Assembly (NCBI RefSeq): GCF_000146185.1
Contig: NC_012778.1
Location: 806,001 to 870,000 of the forward strand
From: [Eubacterium] eligens ATCC 27750
Lineage (GTDB): Bacteria > Bacillota > Clostridia > Lachnospirales > Lachnospiraceae
Direction: 5' to 3'
Length of the DNA stretch: 64,000 nucleotides
Shown here: positions 9,201 through 16,911 of the stretch, in pieces
Numbering within the stretch: the stretch's first letter is position 1
How the letters are laid out: each line of letters opens with the position of its first letter
Notes under the pieces: model-generated
The model's input: the letters and a program-made list of their open reading frames with translations, nothing else
Told to the model about the DNA's origin: nothing
Database searches by the model: none
Made by a program: the position numbers and the translations under genes

Positions 9201-10290
9201 AAAAGGATTTTTACCTTTGATTGGAATGAAATATAGTGGTAGTGATAGTAATATGAATACTAACTTCACTGATTCATTGCATTACTGGCTTACAAGAAAG
9301 AGTTTGAACAAATTCCCTTATGTTCATCAAAGTAAGGGTGTATATGAGGATATTGGTTCAAAAACAACAACAACTAATAAGATATCGAAACTTAATGATG
9401 GTCAGATTACAGAGTTTCCATATTCAATTGCTAATGATGTAGGAGTTGCTACAACCCATAGTCAGTATTTTGCATTAGATCTGGATAATCATTATGCTGA
9501 TAATACAGCATCTTCAACACCTACAATATATAACGCGGATGGAAGTATGGCCAGCCAGCCAGTTGTATGGTATACTCTTAATTCTGGAAGTGAAGATACT
9601 AAAGGTTATTATGATTATAACGGACAGGATGCGATGAGTAATTATTACATATATTCATATGGGAATGTTACATATTCCACAGCTGGACATAGCAGCATAG
9701 GTGGAGAAGCTGAGATTCAGTTGTTTGTTAATACATTTACAAGATCACTGCTTTCTGGCAATAATAATCCTGAGGTTATGTATACGGATGACGGTTCAAA
9801 GTATGATGAAAATACTACAGACTATAAGAATTATGTAAAGACAGAATTTGATAAGCTCGCCAGAACTAAGCTGAGCTTTAAGTTCAGAATTATTGATGCT
9901 GATCTTATATCTAACAGTGATTATATTTCTGATGCATTTATGTATATTTATAATGATGATGGTACAAGAACAGATGCAATGTATGACAGCAGCAAGGATA
10001 CTTATCTTGGCAAGATTAATGAGGCAACATTGTCGGATGGAACTAAGACAATATCGCTTACAGGTTCTACATCATCTATTATAGTCGGAAAAGAGTATAC
10101 GGTGGATAATTTCTGGGATGTGCTAACGGAACTTAATTCAACATTGTCCACTAAGATAAATATTGCAAATCTTATGTCTCAAATGAAAAATGGTAATCTT
10201 AAAATTGGTATCCTTGCAACTGATGGAAGTGATGGAAAAGGATATGCAATATTGACGATTGATTGTAAGACATTATTTGATTTGGATTAA
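6277..10290 (+). CDS. Giant membrane-anchored extracellular protein (DUF5057-like)
   Basis: This 1337-residue protein has a basic N-terminus and one transmembrane helix (about residues 14-32, AIASVVVFALMVLLIVV), leaving about 1300 residues outside the cell. I recognise it as resembling the DUF5057 proteins that accompany Lachnospiraceae pilin loci; no function is known. Three times the chain shows a strand motif of the form V-L-E/Q-V/I (near residues 58, 489 and 854). In the last two this is followed 60-70 residues later by a Y-D/S-L/M-I-hydrophobic-G strand (YDLIIMG near 556, YSMIVLG near 914), like the strands of Rossmann or ThuA-like glutamine-amidotransferase folds. No catalytic Cys/His set is evident. 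AGGAGG precedes the ATG at 6277. It ends the operon at a terminator. Confidence 0.6.
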   Translation: MMKKEKFSFKKYIFPAIASVVVFALMVLLIVVTRKPEDAEAASSVTIGGKTYSADGTHMVVLEVVPDESYDVLGSLVADDQGVVKWTDIVKDQPKVGTVNFDEYNNPATEADKTKNDKFTQYIKDYAHKYLSSINSTLGGKVAKAYFRIKDTNKLYSVMDSDVTIARQIGYDLNNLQLEFYTVDASGNAGELIKDPSTNKPIRDIFSYSIFDSAKMNGALDIKYVKASEVKVSDIDSAALVYFSKYTNNDILQMYKQKTKKEVTSIDNWTKGTYDLKADVALHLYMENITASKAVVYCSTEKNAITTNIGKICMLMDAIDGDYFVRDFAYKYVGNNNRMYEGNRGWIDVSNDTLKLFLKQSTDDPNKTNFEMEFGSTMFSDCHKGYAPAGEYNGANGNYSYPRYNGTEDSVQQTLRRASLSRKNPNALVQELESDIGKISDFNGGSYKGTYYEDARKALGIGDEDAFRYSQAIRYILGDFDTSNISTIKVLEVEPAGYYRYTGTMEDQKNIRRWFSLSTETNSTGDKFTVPYNIVIDHCSTNALIGKNVDLAAEYDLIIMGAYGKDKFNTSDSVTPFNTEVLGNVFSKGSSYISGAGSDVEGAKLNGNDITDKVYDKLYDYTLRGMPIVFDKGLYFGDTDVTDDDTNMYKLRMDDLITKILADKGTNGNLTYTDVSAQGEQKISIRLKFIKKPGEVIGSTYTNYNGKLSNPVVYSVDGLDGTTKVDDVDGNIKVTFRGSEALPSGNYRIKIYIDRNQDGIFADDVQSDKKELLYYDNTQGRGSNDEYYGKLYSSNGTGIFETSILLPAASRGYFAWKVEIVKIAGTDFTSIDKVKYSAKSVNEGGFAIKGNETTVKVLQINGDEGSLKLESGSNFATYFNKASKVTGLNLYVKRMSFEEVNSVADIEKEFGKYSMIVLGMKDSYGKNAQFNDNVIAALQKYINDGNAVLFTHDTMSYYNSEKNTIKSYNELTKFTKGFLPLIGMKYSGSDSNMNTNFTDSLHYWLTRKSLNKFPYVHQSKGVYEDIGSKTTTTNKISKLNDGQITEFPYSIANDVGVATTHSQYFALDLDNHYADNTASSTPTIYNADGSMASQPVVWYTLNSGSEDTKGYYDYNGQDAMSNYYIYSYGNVTYSTAGHSSIGGEAEIQLFVNTFTRSLLSGNNNPEVMYTDDGSKYDENTTDYKNYVKTEFDKLARTKLSFKFRIIDADLISNSDYISDAFMYIYNDDGTRTDAMYDSSKDTYLGKINEATLSDGTKTISLTGSTSSIIVGKEYTVDNFWDVLTELNSTLSTKINIANLMSQMKNGNLKIGILATDGSDGKGYAILTIDCKTLFDLD

Positions 10291-10295
10291 TTATG

Positions 10296-10329
10296 ACACC
10301 AGAGGCGTAGTTGCTTCTGGTGTTTTTTT
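10296..10329 (+). terminator. Intrinsic terminator of the pilin-like operon
   Basis: The stem is ACACCAGA at 10296-10303 against TCTGGTGT at 10316-10323, extended inward by a G-U and two G-C pairs, with loop GTAGTT. It runs straight into a tract of seven T ending at 10329. It lies 5 bases past the stop of the giant gene and separates the pilin locus from the next transcription unit. Confidence 0.9.
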
Positions 10330-10370
10330 AAATCTACACAAATACTTATAATATATTATATAAATATATA

Positions 10371-10399
10371 TTGACATATGCTTATTATAATGTTAATAT
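10371..10399 (+). promoter_or_regulatory. Sigma-A type promoter for the Rpn-like gene
   Basis: A perfect -35 box TTGACA (10371-10376) is followed after 17 bases by TAATAT (10394-10399). The predicted start near 10406 leaves an untranslated leader of about 64 bases ahead of the AGGAGGC ribosome site at 10461-10467. The preceding terminator makes an independent promoter necessary here. Confidence 0.65.
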
Positions 10400-10469
10400 A
10401 CTTACACATTGATAACGCAACGCGGTATACAGAGGGGATAAGCGTTTTAAGAGTGTTCAGAGGAGGCAT

Positions 10470-11066
10470 ATGGGGAAGGATAATGGCGTTAGGGCAGTTG
10501 ATGCAGATGAATTCTTATCTGGAATTAAGAAGGATGACAGATTTCATCCGATAATTAATATCATACTTTATTATGGAGAAAAGGAATGGGATGGACCTGT
10601 ATCATTAAAAGATATGATGGTTGATATGCCAGAACGTTTTGCCAATTTATTTGCAGATTATGAGATTAATCTTGTGCAGATGCTTGATTCCGGGAGACTT
10701 TTGTTTCATAATGAAGATGTAAGAATACTATTTGATGTGGTAAGCAATATTTATAAGAGGAATATAGATTACATATATTCGAAGTATGATGGAACAGAAG
10801 TAGATGGTGAATTATTCTGGATGATTGGGAAGATTACATCTAATGAGAATATGCTGGAAATCAGCAGAGATAAGAAAGGAGAGTCGGTTGTTATGTGCGA
10901 AGCGTGGAGAGAGTATTATGATGAAGCCAGACGGGATGGGGCTAAGTCTGCAACATTAAATGCAATTATTTTTATGATTAAATACGGAATATCTAAAAAG
11001 GATATATTGAAAGAATATTCAGAGAATGATTACAACGAGGCACTTTCTAAGATGGCTGCGAAGTAA
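10470..11066 (+). CDS. Rpn-family (PD-(D/E)XK transposase-like) protein, N-terminally truncated
   Basis: This 198-residue protein matches the second half of Rpn/YhgA-like recombination-promoting nucleases, which in this family run about 300 residues. It contains the characteristic FLSGIKKDDRFHPIINIILY and the GEKEWDGPVSL segment, then the C-terminal helical part ending MIKYGISKKDILKEY. The N-terminal nuclease core, normally starting with a D-x-x-F-A-D-L-F-N-type motif, is missing and the upstream bases do not encode it in any frame. The ATG at 10470 still has an excellent ribosome site (AGGAGGC) and a promoter, so the remnant may be expressed. It could be a decayed mobile-type gene or a deliberately short C-terminal product, as proposed for other Rpn loci. 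Confidence 0.65.
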   Translation: MGKDNGVRAVDADEFLSGIKKDDRFHPIINIILYYGEKEWDGPVSLKDMMVDMPERFANLFADYEINLVQMLDSGRLLFHNEDVRILFDVVSNIYKRNIDYIYSKYDGTEVDGELFWMIGKITSNENMLEISRDKKGESVVMCEAWREYYDEARRDGAKSATLNAIIFMIKYGISKKDILKEYSENDYNEALSKMAAK

Positions 11067-11073
11067 AGATTAA

Positions 11074-11122
11074 CCAACCGGATTATTAATATTACTTATA
11101 TGATTCGGTTGGATATTTTTTA
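11074..11122 (+). terminator. Intrinsic terminator after the Rpn-like gene
   Basis: Ten base pairs form between CCAACCGGAT (11074-11083) and ATTCGGTTGG (11103-11112), with one G-U pair and a 19-base AT-rich loop. A T-rich run follows from 11116. It closes the single-gene unit. Confidence 0.8.
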
Positions 11123-11142
11123 TAATATTTATATATGAATAC

Positions 11143-11171
11143 TTGAATAATGTAATATATGCAAGTATATA
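11143..11171 (+). promoter_or_regulatory. Candidate promoter for comM-dprA-topA
   Basis: TTGAAT (11143-11148), a 17-base spacer and TATATA (11166-11171) sit between the upstream terminator and the comM ribosome site at 11193-11198. The surrounding DNA is very AT-rich, so other hexamers are possible. If correct, the transcript starts near 11178, downstream of any earlier in-frame start, which supports the TTG start of comM at 11206. Confidence 0.5.
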
Positions 11172-11205
11172 TTATCACGATAGAAATATAATAGGAGGTC
11201 GTTTA

Positions 11206-12753
11206 TTGTATAGTAGTGTATTGAGTGGTGTTTTACATGGAATTAAGGCACAGATAGTCCGTGTAGAGGTTGATGTTGGTAATGGAATTCCAAGCTTTGA
11301 TATGAGCGGATTTTTGAGTAATGAGGTTAAGGAAGCAAGGGAGAGGGTAAGGGTAGCTATCCGTAATTCTGGCTATGAATTACCGCCACAAAGAATTGCT
11401 GTTAATATATCTCCTGCAGATATAAGAAAATGCGGAACGGGGTTTGATTTACCAATTGCATTGGCTATTTTATCAGCAAATGGATATATAGATGAAGTTA
11501 ATCTTGATAATATGATGATTTTAGGAGAATTAAGCCTTGATGGAAGCATTAATGGGGTGAGAGGCGTACTTCCTTGTGTGTGTTCTGCAAAAGAAGCAGG
11601 AATTGATAAGGTGCTTTTACCAGAAGTTAATATTAATGAGGGGAATATTGTTAAGAAGATTAGTGTAATGACAGCAGCTAATCTTAAGCAGGCTGTGAAA
11701 TATATTAATGAAGGTATTGCAAGTCATAGAAGTACAACTAATGATGAAAATAATTATAAAGCGGATATGAAAAATCCCGAAATGGACTATTCAGACATTA
11801 AGGGACAATTTGCTGCGAAGAGAGCAACTATGATAGCTGTGGCAGGAATGCATAATATTATGTATATGGGGCCTCCGGGAAGTGGTAAAACCATGATGGC
11901 GAAAAGAATTCCAACAATTATGCCAGAGATGACATTTGATGAAAAGCTGGCTGTTACTAATATATATAGTGTGGCAGGACAGTTAGGAGATAATGGCGGG
12001 CTTATGGAAGACAGGCCTTTTCGCGCACCATATCACAATGTTACTAAAGGTGCGTTTTTTGGCGGAGGGATAGTGCCAAGACCGGGAGAGATTACTCTGG
12101 CAGGCAAAGGTGTATTATTTCTTGATGAGATGACAGAATTTAAACCTGATATACTTGAAGGACTGCGTCAGCCTCTTGAGGATAAGAATATAACAATCGT
12201 AAGAATGAACAGAGCTTATACATATCCTGCAGATTTTATGCTTGTTGGTGCAATGAATCCATGTAAATGTGGCTATTTTCCGGACAGAAACAGATGTAAT
12301 TGTTTTGAACAGGATATTAAGAGATTTATGGGGAAGATAAGCATGCCGTTATGGGACAGATTTGATATGTGTATAAAGACAGAGGAGATAGGATACAGCG
12401 AACTGGGAAATAAAATACATCAAAATGATGGTGAAGAACTTAATTCATTTTCTATGAAAGAACATATAATGAAAGCCAGAACAACACAGCTGGAACGGTT
12501 TAAAGGAATGGATATAATGTATAATTCACAAATGAATGGAAGAAATATTAATAAATTCTGCAGGCTTGGAGATGAAGAATCGAAGCTTATAGAGAAAATT
12601 TTTGCCAAGAAGAAATTAACTGCAAGAGGCTATCATAAAATTTTAAAAACTGCCCGTACTATTGCAGACATAGAAGGCAATGAATATATTACTACTTCTA
12701 ATATTAGTGAAGCATTTTATTATAGGGGAATTCCAGAAATAACAGTACACTAG
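11206..12753 (+). CDS. comM: YifB/ComM family Mg-chelatase-like AAA+ ATPase
   Basis: This 515-residue protein corresponds to ComM, a hexameric helicase that promotes branch migration during natural transformation. The N-terminal third is the Lon-S16-like ChlI domain (LHGIKAQIVRVEVDV), followed by the AAA+ core with Walker A GPPGSGKT (about residues 222-229), Walker B VLFLDEM, arginine-finger region WDRFDM and the C-terminal LTARGYHKILKTARTIAD motif. The family normally begins M-Y-S-S-V-L-S-G; here TTG at 11206 gives exactly that, with AGGAGG 7 bases upstream, so I prefer it to upstream TTG 11143. It is followed 8 bases later by dprA, its usual functional partner. Confidence 0.93.
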   Translation: MYSSVLSGVLHGIKAQIVRVEVDVGNGIPSFDMSGFLSNEVKEARERVRVAIRNSGYELPPQRIAVNISPADIRKCGTGFDLPIALAILSANGYIDEVNLDNMMILGELSLDGSINGVRGVLPCVCSAKEAGIDKVLLPEVNINEGNIVKKISVMTAANLKQAVKYINEGIASHRSTTNDENNYKADMKNPEMDYSDIKGQFAAKRATMIAVAGMHNIMYMGPPGSGKTMMAKRIPTIMPEMTFDEKLAVTNIYSVAGQLGDNGGLMEDRPFRAPYHNVTKGAFFGGGIVPRPGEITLAGKGVLFLDEMTEFKPDILEGLRQPLEDKNITIVRMNRAYTYPADFMLVGAMNPCKCGYFPDRNRCNCFEQDIKRFMGKISMPLWDRFDMCIKTEEIGYSELGNKIHQNDGEELNSFSMKEHIMKARTTQLERFKGMDIMYNSQMNGRNINKFCRLGDEESKLIEKIFAKKKLTARGYHKILKTARTIADIEGNEYITTSNISEAFYYRGIPEITVH

Positions 12754-12761
12754 GGGGAACA

Positions 12762-13901
12762 TTGAAAGAAGATTATTATTGGTATTGGGTTAATAATATT
12801 GCTGGAATATCTAATATGAAACTGAGAACATTATTTAATGCATTTGATACACCAGAACAGATATATAAGGCGTCAGATAAATTGCTTAACAGTGTGTCAG
12901 GAATAAAAGAAAAAGATGTGTCAGCAATTATAGAGTCCAGAAATAATGAATATATATACAGAGGTTATAATGATTTAGAAAGAATGAAAATTAAATTCAC
13001 ATATCCCGGAAAGAATGATTATCCTGAGCAATTAATGAATATATATGATTATCCATATATTCTTTATTATAAAGGGAGACTGCCTCAAGCGAATGTTCCT
13101 GCTATAGCTATAGTAGGTGCACGTAATTGTACAGAGTATGGGAGGACAATTGCAGATATGCTGGCAAAATGTTTTGCAGATATGGGAATTCAGGTTATCA
13201 GTGGGATGGCATTAGGAATAGATGCAGCGGCACAGAGAGGAGCTGTTAATAAAGGCGGATACAGTCTTGCGGTTCTTGGATGTGGAGTGGATGTGTGTTA
13301 TCCAAGAAGTAATATAGATTTATATACACAATTGCAGAATGCAGGTGGGATAATGTCTGAATATCCGCCGGGTACGCCGCCAAGAGCCGGGCAGTTTCCG
13401 ATGAGGAACAGAATTATAAGTGGCATTGCAGATGCGTTAATTGTGGTTGAGGCAAGACAGAAGAGTGGCTCTCTTATAACTGCGGATCAGGCATTGGAGC
13501 AGAACAGGGATGTTTATGTTGTCCCGGGAAGAATAGGTGATTCGTTATCAGAAGGATGTCTGAAACTTATAAAGGAAGGTGCGCAGATGATTACATCACC
13601 GATGGATGTATGTGCTACGGAGAGTATTAACAGATATCTTAATAAAAACATAAAACAATGTGATTTCCCGAATGATTTGAATGATGCTGGTATATTTGAA
13701 GGCAATTTAAAAAAATCAGGGCTTGCAAGCCCTAAAAATATGGTGTATAGTCAAATCAATTTGTTTCCGGTAAGTCTGGAGACAATTGTTAATAATTCTA
13801 GGATAAGTCTGGTAGAGGCGGAGGGGATTCTGCTTGAGCTGGAGCTTGATGGGCTTATTGAAGAGGTTTCAAAGAATTATTATATAAGGAAGCATATTTG
13901 A
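12762..13901 (+). CDS. dprA: DNA-processing protein DprA
   Basis: This 379-residue protein is DprA, which binds incoming single-stranded DNA during transformation and loads RecA. It has the N-terminal SAM/HhH-like region (residues 1-70), then the Rossmann-like domain with IAIVGARNCTEYGRTIADML, the SGMALGIDAAAQRGA and GCGVDVCYPRSN signatures, the FPMRNRIISG loop and VVEARQKSGSLITADQALEQ. A C-terminal winged-helix-like segment ends the protein (VNNSRISLVEAEGILLELEL). Translation starts at TTG 12762 with AGGGGG upstream and only 8 bases from comM, so the two are co-transcribed. Confidence 0.95.
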   Translation: MKEDYYWYWVNNIAGISNMKLRTLFNAFDTPEQIYKASDKLLNSVSGIKEKDVSAIIESRNNEYIYRGYNDLERMKIKFTYPGKNDYPEQLMNIYDYPYILYYKGRLPQANVPAIAIVGARNCTEYGRTIADMLAKCFADMGIQVISGMALGIDAAAQRGAVNKGGYSLAVLGCGVDVCYPRSNIDLYTQLQNAGGIMSEYPPGTPPRAGQFPMRNRIISGIADALIVVEARQKSGSLITADQALEQNRDVYVVPGRIGDSLSEGCLKLIKEGAQMITSPMDVCATESINRYLNKNIKQCDFPNDLNDAGIFEGNLKKSGLASPKNMVYSQINLFPVSLETIVNNSRISLVEAEGILLELELDGLIEEVSKNYYIRKHI

Positions 13902-13916
13902 TTTGGAGGGCTATAG

Positions 13917-15992
13917 ATGCATAAGTATTTGGTTATAGTGGAGTCACCTGCCAAGGTAAAGACTATCAGTAAATTCCTTGGAGCTAATTACAAGGTAATG
14001 GCGTCACAGGGACATGTAAGGGATTTGCCTAAGAGCCAGATGGGAGTTGACATTGAACATGATTATGAACCTAAATATATTACGATAAGGGGAAAGGGAG
14101 ATATTCTTGCTGCTTTAAGAAAAGAAGCGAAGAAAGCTGATAAAGTATATCTCGCAACCGATCCCGACCGCGAGGGAGAAGCTATTTCATGGCATCTTGC
14201 AGCGGCACTTAAATTAGAAGATAAAGATATATACAGAATTACATTTAACGAAATCACTAAGAATGCAGTTAAGGCATCATTGAAAGAAGCAAGAAAGATT
14301 GATATGAATCTTGTCGATGCTCAGCAGGCGAGAAGAGTATTAGACCGTGTTGTTGGTTATGGAATCAGTCCATTATTATGGGCTAAGATTAAAAGAGGCT
14401 TAAGTGCTGGAAGAGTTCAGTCTGTTGCTTTAAGAATGATATGTGACAGAGAGAATGAGATAGATGAATTTATTCCAGAAGAATACTGGTCTATGGAAGC
14501 TGTTCTTAATATTAAAGGGGAGAAAAAGCCTTTAATTGCAAAGTTCTATGGCGATGAGAATGGAAAAATTGAAATTAAGAATGGTGCACAGATGCAGGAT
14601 ATTCTTGATGAAGTAAAGAAGAGTGATTTTAGTATTGAAAGCATTAAGAGGGGAGAAAAGGTAAAGAAATCACCACTTCCATTTACTACAAGTACACTTC
14701 AGCAGGAAGCAGCTAAAACTCTTAATATGTCTACAAAGCGTACAATGAATATTGCACAGCAGTTATATGAAGGCGTTGATATTAAAGGAAGAGGAACAGT
14801 AGGTCTTATTACGTATTTAAGAACAGATTCTACAAGAGTTGCAGATGAGGCTAAGGTATCATCCAGAGAATATATAAGCCAGAATTATGGAGAAAAATAT
14901 ATTCCCCAAGAAGCTAATGCCAAGAAGGATGATAAGAAGATTCAGGATGCACATGAGGCTATCAGACCAACTGATCTTAACTTATCACCGGCAATAGTAA
15001 AGGAATCTTTACAGAGAGATCAGTTCAGGCTTTATCAGCTTATCTGGAAAAGATTTGTTGCAAGCCAGATGGCACCGGCTGTATATGAAACGACATCAGT
15101 AAAGATTATGGCAGGAAAGTACAGATTCAGCGTAGCAGCTTCTAAGGTTATGTTTGATGGTTTTATGTCTGTATATAAGAATGATGATGACAATGAAGAA
15201 AATAATACTCTTGCGAAAGGACTGGACGAGAATTCAGAACTTTCATTGGAAGATGTCAATGGAGTGCAGCATTTTACACAGCCACCTGCACATTTTACAG
15301 AAGCATCATTAGTAAAGGCGCTTGAGGAACAGGGAATAGGCAGACCAAGTACTTATGCTCCTACAATATCTACAATTATTGCAAGACATTATGTTATTAA
15401 AGAGAATAAGAATCTTTATATTTCAGAGCTTGGAAATGCGGTTAATAATATAATGATAACAGCTTTTCCTACTATTGTAGATGTTAAGTTTACAGCTAAT
15501 ATGGAGTCTCTTCTTGATGGCGTTGCAGAAGGAACCGTGGAATGGAAGGAAATTATAAGAAACTTTTATCCTGATCTTAAAGTTGCAATTGATGAAGCGG
15601 AGAAGGAACTTGAACATGTTAAGATAGAAGATGAAGTAACTGATGTTATTTGTGATAAATGTGGCAGAAATATGGTTATTAAGTATGGCCCTCATGGTAA
15701 GTTCTTAGGGTGTCCGGGATTTCCTGAATGTCATAATACCAAACCGTATCTTGAAAAGATTGGAGTTCCATGTCCTAAGTGTGGAAAAGATGTTATCATA
15801 AAGAAAACAAAGAAGGGAAGAACCTTCTATGGATGTGATGGCTACCCTGATTGTGATTTCGTATCATGGCAGAGACCGTCTGAGAAAAAATGTCCTAAGT
15901 GTGGCGGATATATGGTTGAGAAAGGCAATAAAATTGTATGTGCTGATGAGACATGCGGCTATGTAGAGAATAAGAATGACAAGGAACAATAA
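13917..15992 (+). CDS. topA: Type I DNA topoisomerase
   Basis: This 691-residue type IA topoisomerase relaxes negative supercoils through a transient 5'-phosphotyrosine. It has the Toprim domain beginning VIVESPAKVKTI with E9, the acidic triad in DPDREGE (D82, D84, E86), and the active-site Tyr at about 300 in LITYLRTDSTR. The C-terminus has three tetracysteine zinc modules (CDKC...C, CPKC...C, CPKC...C) from about residue 580. Length and layout match B. subtilis TopA (691 residues). It begins 15 bases after dprA with GGAGGG upstream. The dprA-topA-codY order is shared with many Firmicutes, although the xerC/hslUV genes found in Bacillus are absent. Confidence 0.97.
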   Translation: MHKYLVIVESPAKVKTISKFLGANYKVMASQGHVRDLPKSQMGVDIEHDYEPKYITIRGKGDILAALRKEAKKADKVYLATDPDREGEAISWHLAAALKLEDKDIYRITFNEITKNAVKASLKEARKIDMNLVDAQQARRVLDRVVGYGISPLLWAKIKRGLSAGRVQSVALRMICDRENEIDEFIPEEYWSMEAVLNIKGEKKPLIAKFYGDENGKIEIKNGAQMQDILDEVKKSDFSIESIKRGEKVKKSPLPFTTSTLQQEAAKTLNMSTKRTMNIAQQLYEGVDIKGRGTVGLITYLRTDSTRVADEAKVSSREYISQNYGEKYIPQEANAKKDDKKIQDAHEAIRPTDLNLSPAIVKESLQRDQFRLYQLIWKRFVASQMAPAVYETTSVKIMAGKYRFSVAASKVMFDGFMSVYKNDDDNEENNTLAKGLDENSELSLEDVNGVQHFTQPPAHFTEASLVKALEEQGIGRPSTYAPTISTIIARHYVIKENKNLYISELGNAVNNIMITAFPTIVDVKFTANMESLLDGVAEGTVEWKEIIRNFYPDLKVAIDEAEKELEHVKIEDEVTDVICDKCGRNMVIKYGPHGKFLGCPGFPECHNTKPYLEKIGVPCPKCGKDVIIKKTKKGRTFYGCDGYPDCDFVSWQRPSEKKCPKCGGYMVEKGNKIVCADETCGYVENKNDKEQ

Positions 15993-16031
15993 CCGGGTGG
16001 TTATTATCAGAAGAAGGATGGGAGATTTACA

Positions 16032-16802
16032 ATGAGTGTTCAGCTTCTTGATAAAACAAGAAAAATCAATAAGCTGCTCCACAATAATCATTCACACAGA
16101 GTTGATTTTAATGATATCTGTGATGTGCTTAGTGGAATATTAGAGTCTAATGTTCTGGTTATAAGTCAGAAAGGAAAGATTCTGGGAGCAGGATACTGGA
16201 ATAATATTGATAGAATAGGCGAACTTATAACAGCGGATGTGGGTGGATTCGTTGACAAGATGTTTAATGAAAGACTGCTTGGAGTATTATCCACAAAGGA
16301 GAATGTTAATCTTCTTACACTGGGGTTTACCAGTGGCAGTGAAAGAAAATTTAATGCAATTATTGCACCAGTTGAGATTGCCGGAGAACGGCTGGGAACA
16401 TTATTTATGTATAAATGTATCAGTGATTATGAAATTGATGATATTATTTTATGTGAATATGGAGCTACTGTTGTAGGACTTGAGATGATGAGTTCTGTAT
16501 GCAATGAGAATGCAGAAGATGAAAGAAAAAAGAAAATTGTCAAGTCAGCGATTTCTACGCTTTCAGCCTCAGAACTTCAGGCAATAAAGGCTGTTTTTGA
16601 AGCTCTTGATGGAACAGAAGGTATTCTTGTAGCAAGCAGGATTGCGGATAATACAGGAATAACAAGATCAGTTATTGTTAATGCACTTAAAAAATTTGAC
16701 AGTGCAGGTGTTATTTCTACGAAATCATCAGGCATGAAAGGAACAAAAATAAAAGTCCTTAACGAAATTGTGTTTGATGAGATAAAAAAGCTTGATGATT
16801 AG
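16032..16802 (+). CDS. codY: GTP- and branched-chain amino-acid-sensing global repressor CodY
   Basis: This 256-residue protein has the CodY layout: an N-terminal GAF domain (about 1-155) that senses isoleucine/valine, a linker helix, and a C-terminal winged helix-turn-helix with ASRIADNTGITRSVIVNALK followed by the highly conserved SSGMKGTKIKVLNE. CodY represses stationary-phase, competence and motility genes when nutrients are plentiful. In B. subtilis it binds at the flagellar operon promoter, which here lies immediately downstream. The ATG at 16032 follows GGGAG. A terminator follows about 60 bases after the stop. Confidence 0.96.
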   Translation: MSVQLLDKTRKINKLLHNNHSHRVDFNDICDVLSGILESNVLVISQKGKILGAGYWNNIDRIGELITADVGGFVDKMFNERLLGVLSTKENVNLLTLGFTSGSERKFNAIIAPVEIAGERLGTLFMYKCISDYEIDDIILCEYGATVVGLEMMSSVCNENAEDERKKKIVKSAISTLSASELQAIKAVFEALDGTEGILVASRIADNTGITRSVIVNALKKFDSAGVISTKSSGMKGTKIKVLNEIVFDEIKKLDD

Positions 16803-16860
16803 GATGTAAAATTGTATAATTGATTCAGCTTAAAGAGTAGGTGTGAAGTGATAAAAGGAT

Positions 16861-16887
16861 GGATCCAATTTATTTGGGTCCTTTTTT
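16861..16887 (+). terminator. Intrinsic terminator downstream of codY
   Basis: GGATCCAA (16861-16868) pairs with TTGGGTCC (16874-16881) with one G-U pair and a five-base loop; six T follow at 16882-16887. It separates codY from the flagellar operon. The last T of the tract is also the first base of the inverted repeat described next. Confidence 0.88.
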
Positions 16888-16911
16888 GTCAAAATACTTG
16901 TAATTTTGACA
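16887..16911 (+). promoter_or_regulatory. Perfect 9-bp inverted repeat over the flagellar operon promoter (candidate operator)
   Basis: TGTCAAAAT (16887-16895) and ATTTTGACA (16903-16911) are exact reverse complements separated by 7 bases, a 25-bp dyad. The -35 hexamer of the best flgB promoter (16898-16903) lies in its centre. This is the geometry of a repressor operator for a dimeric protein. It does not match the CodY consensus (AATTTTCWGAAAATT) well. The binding protein is unknown. Confidence 0.55.
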
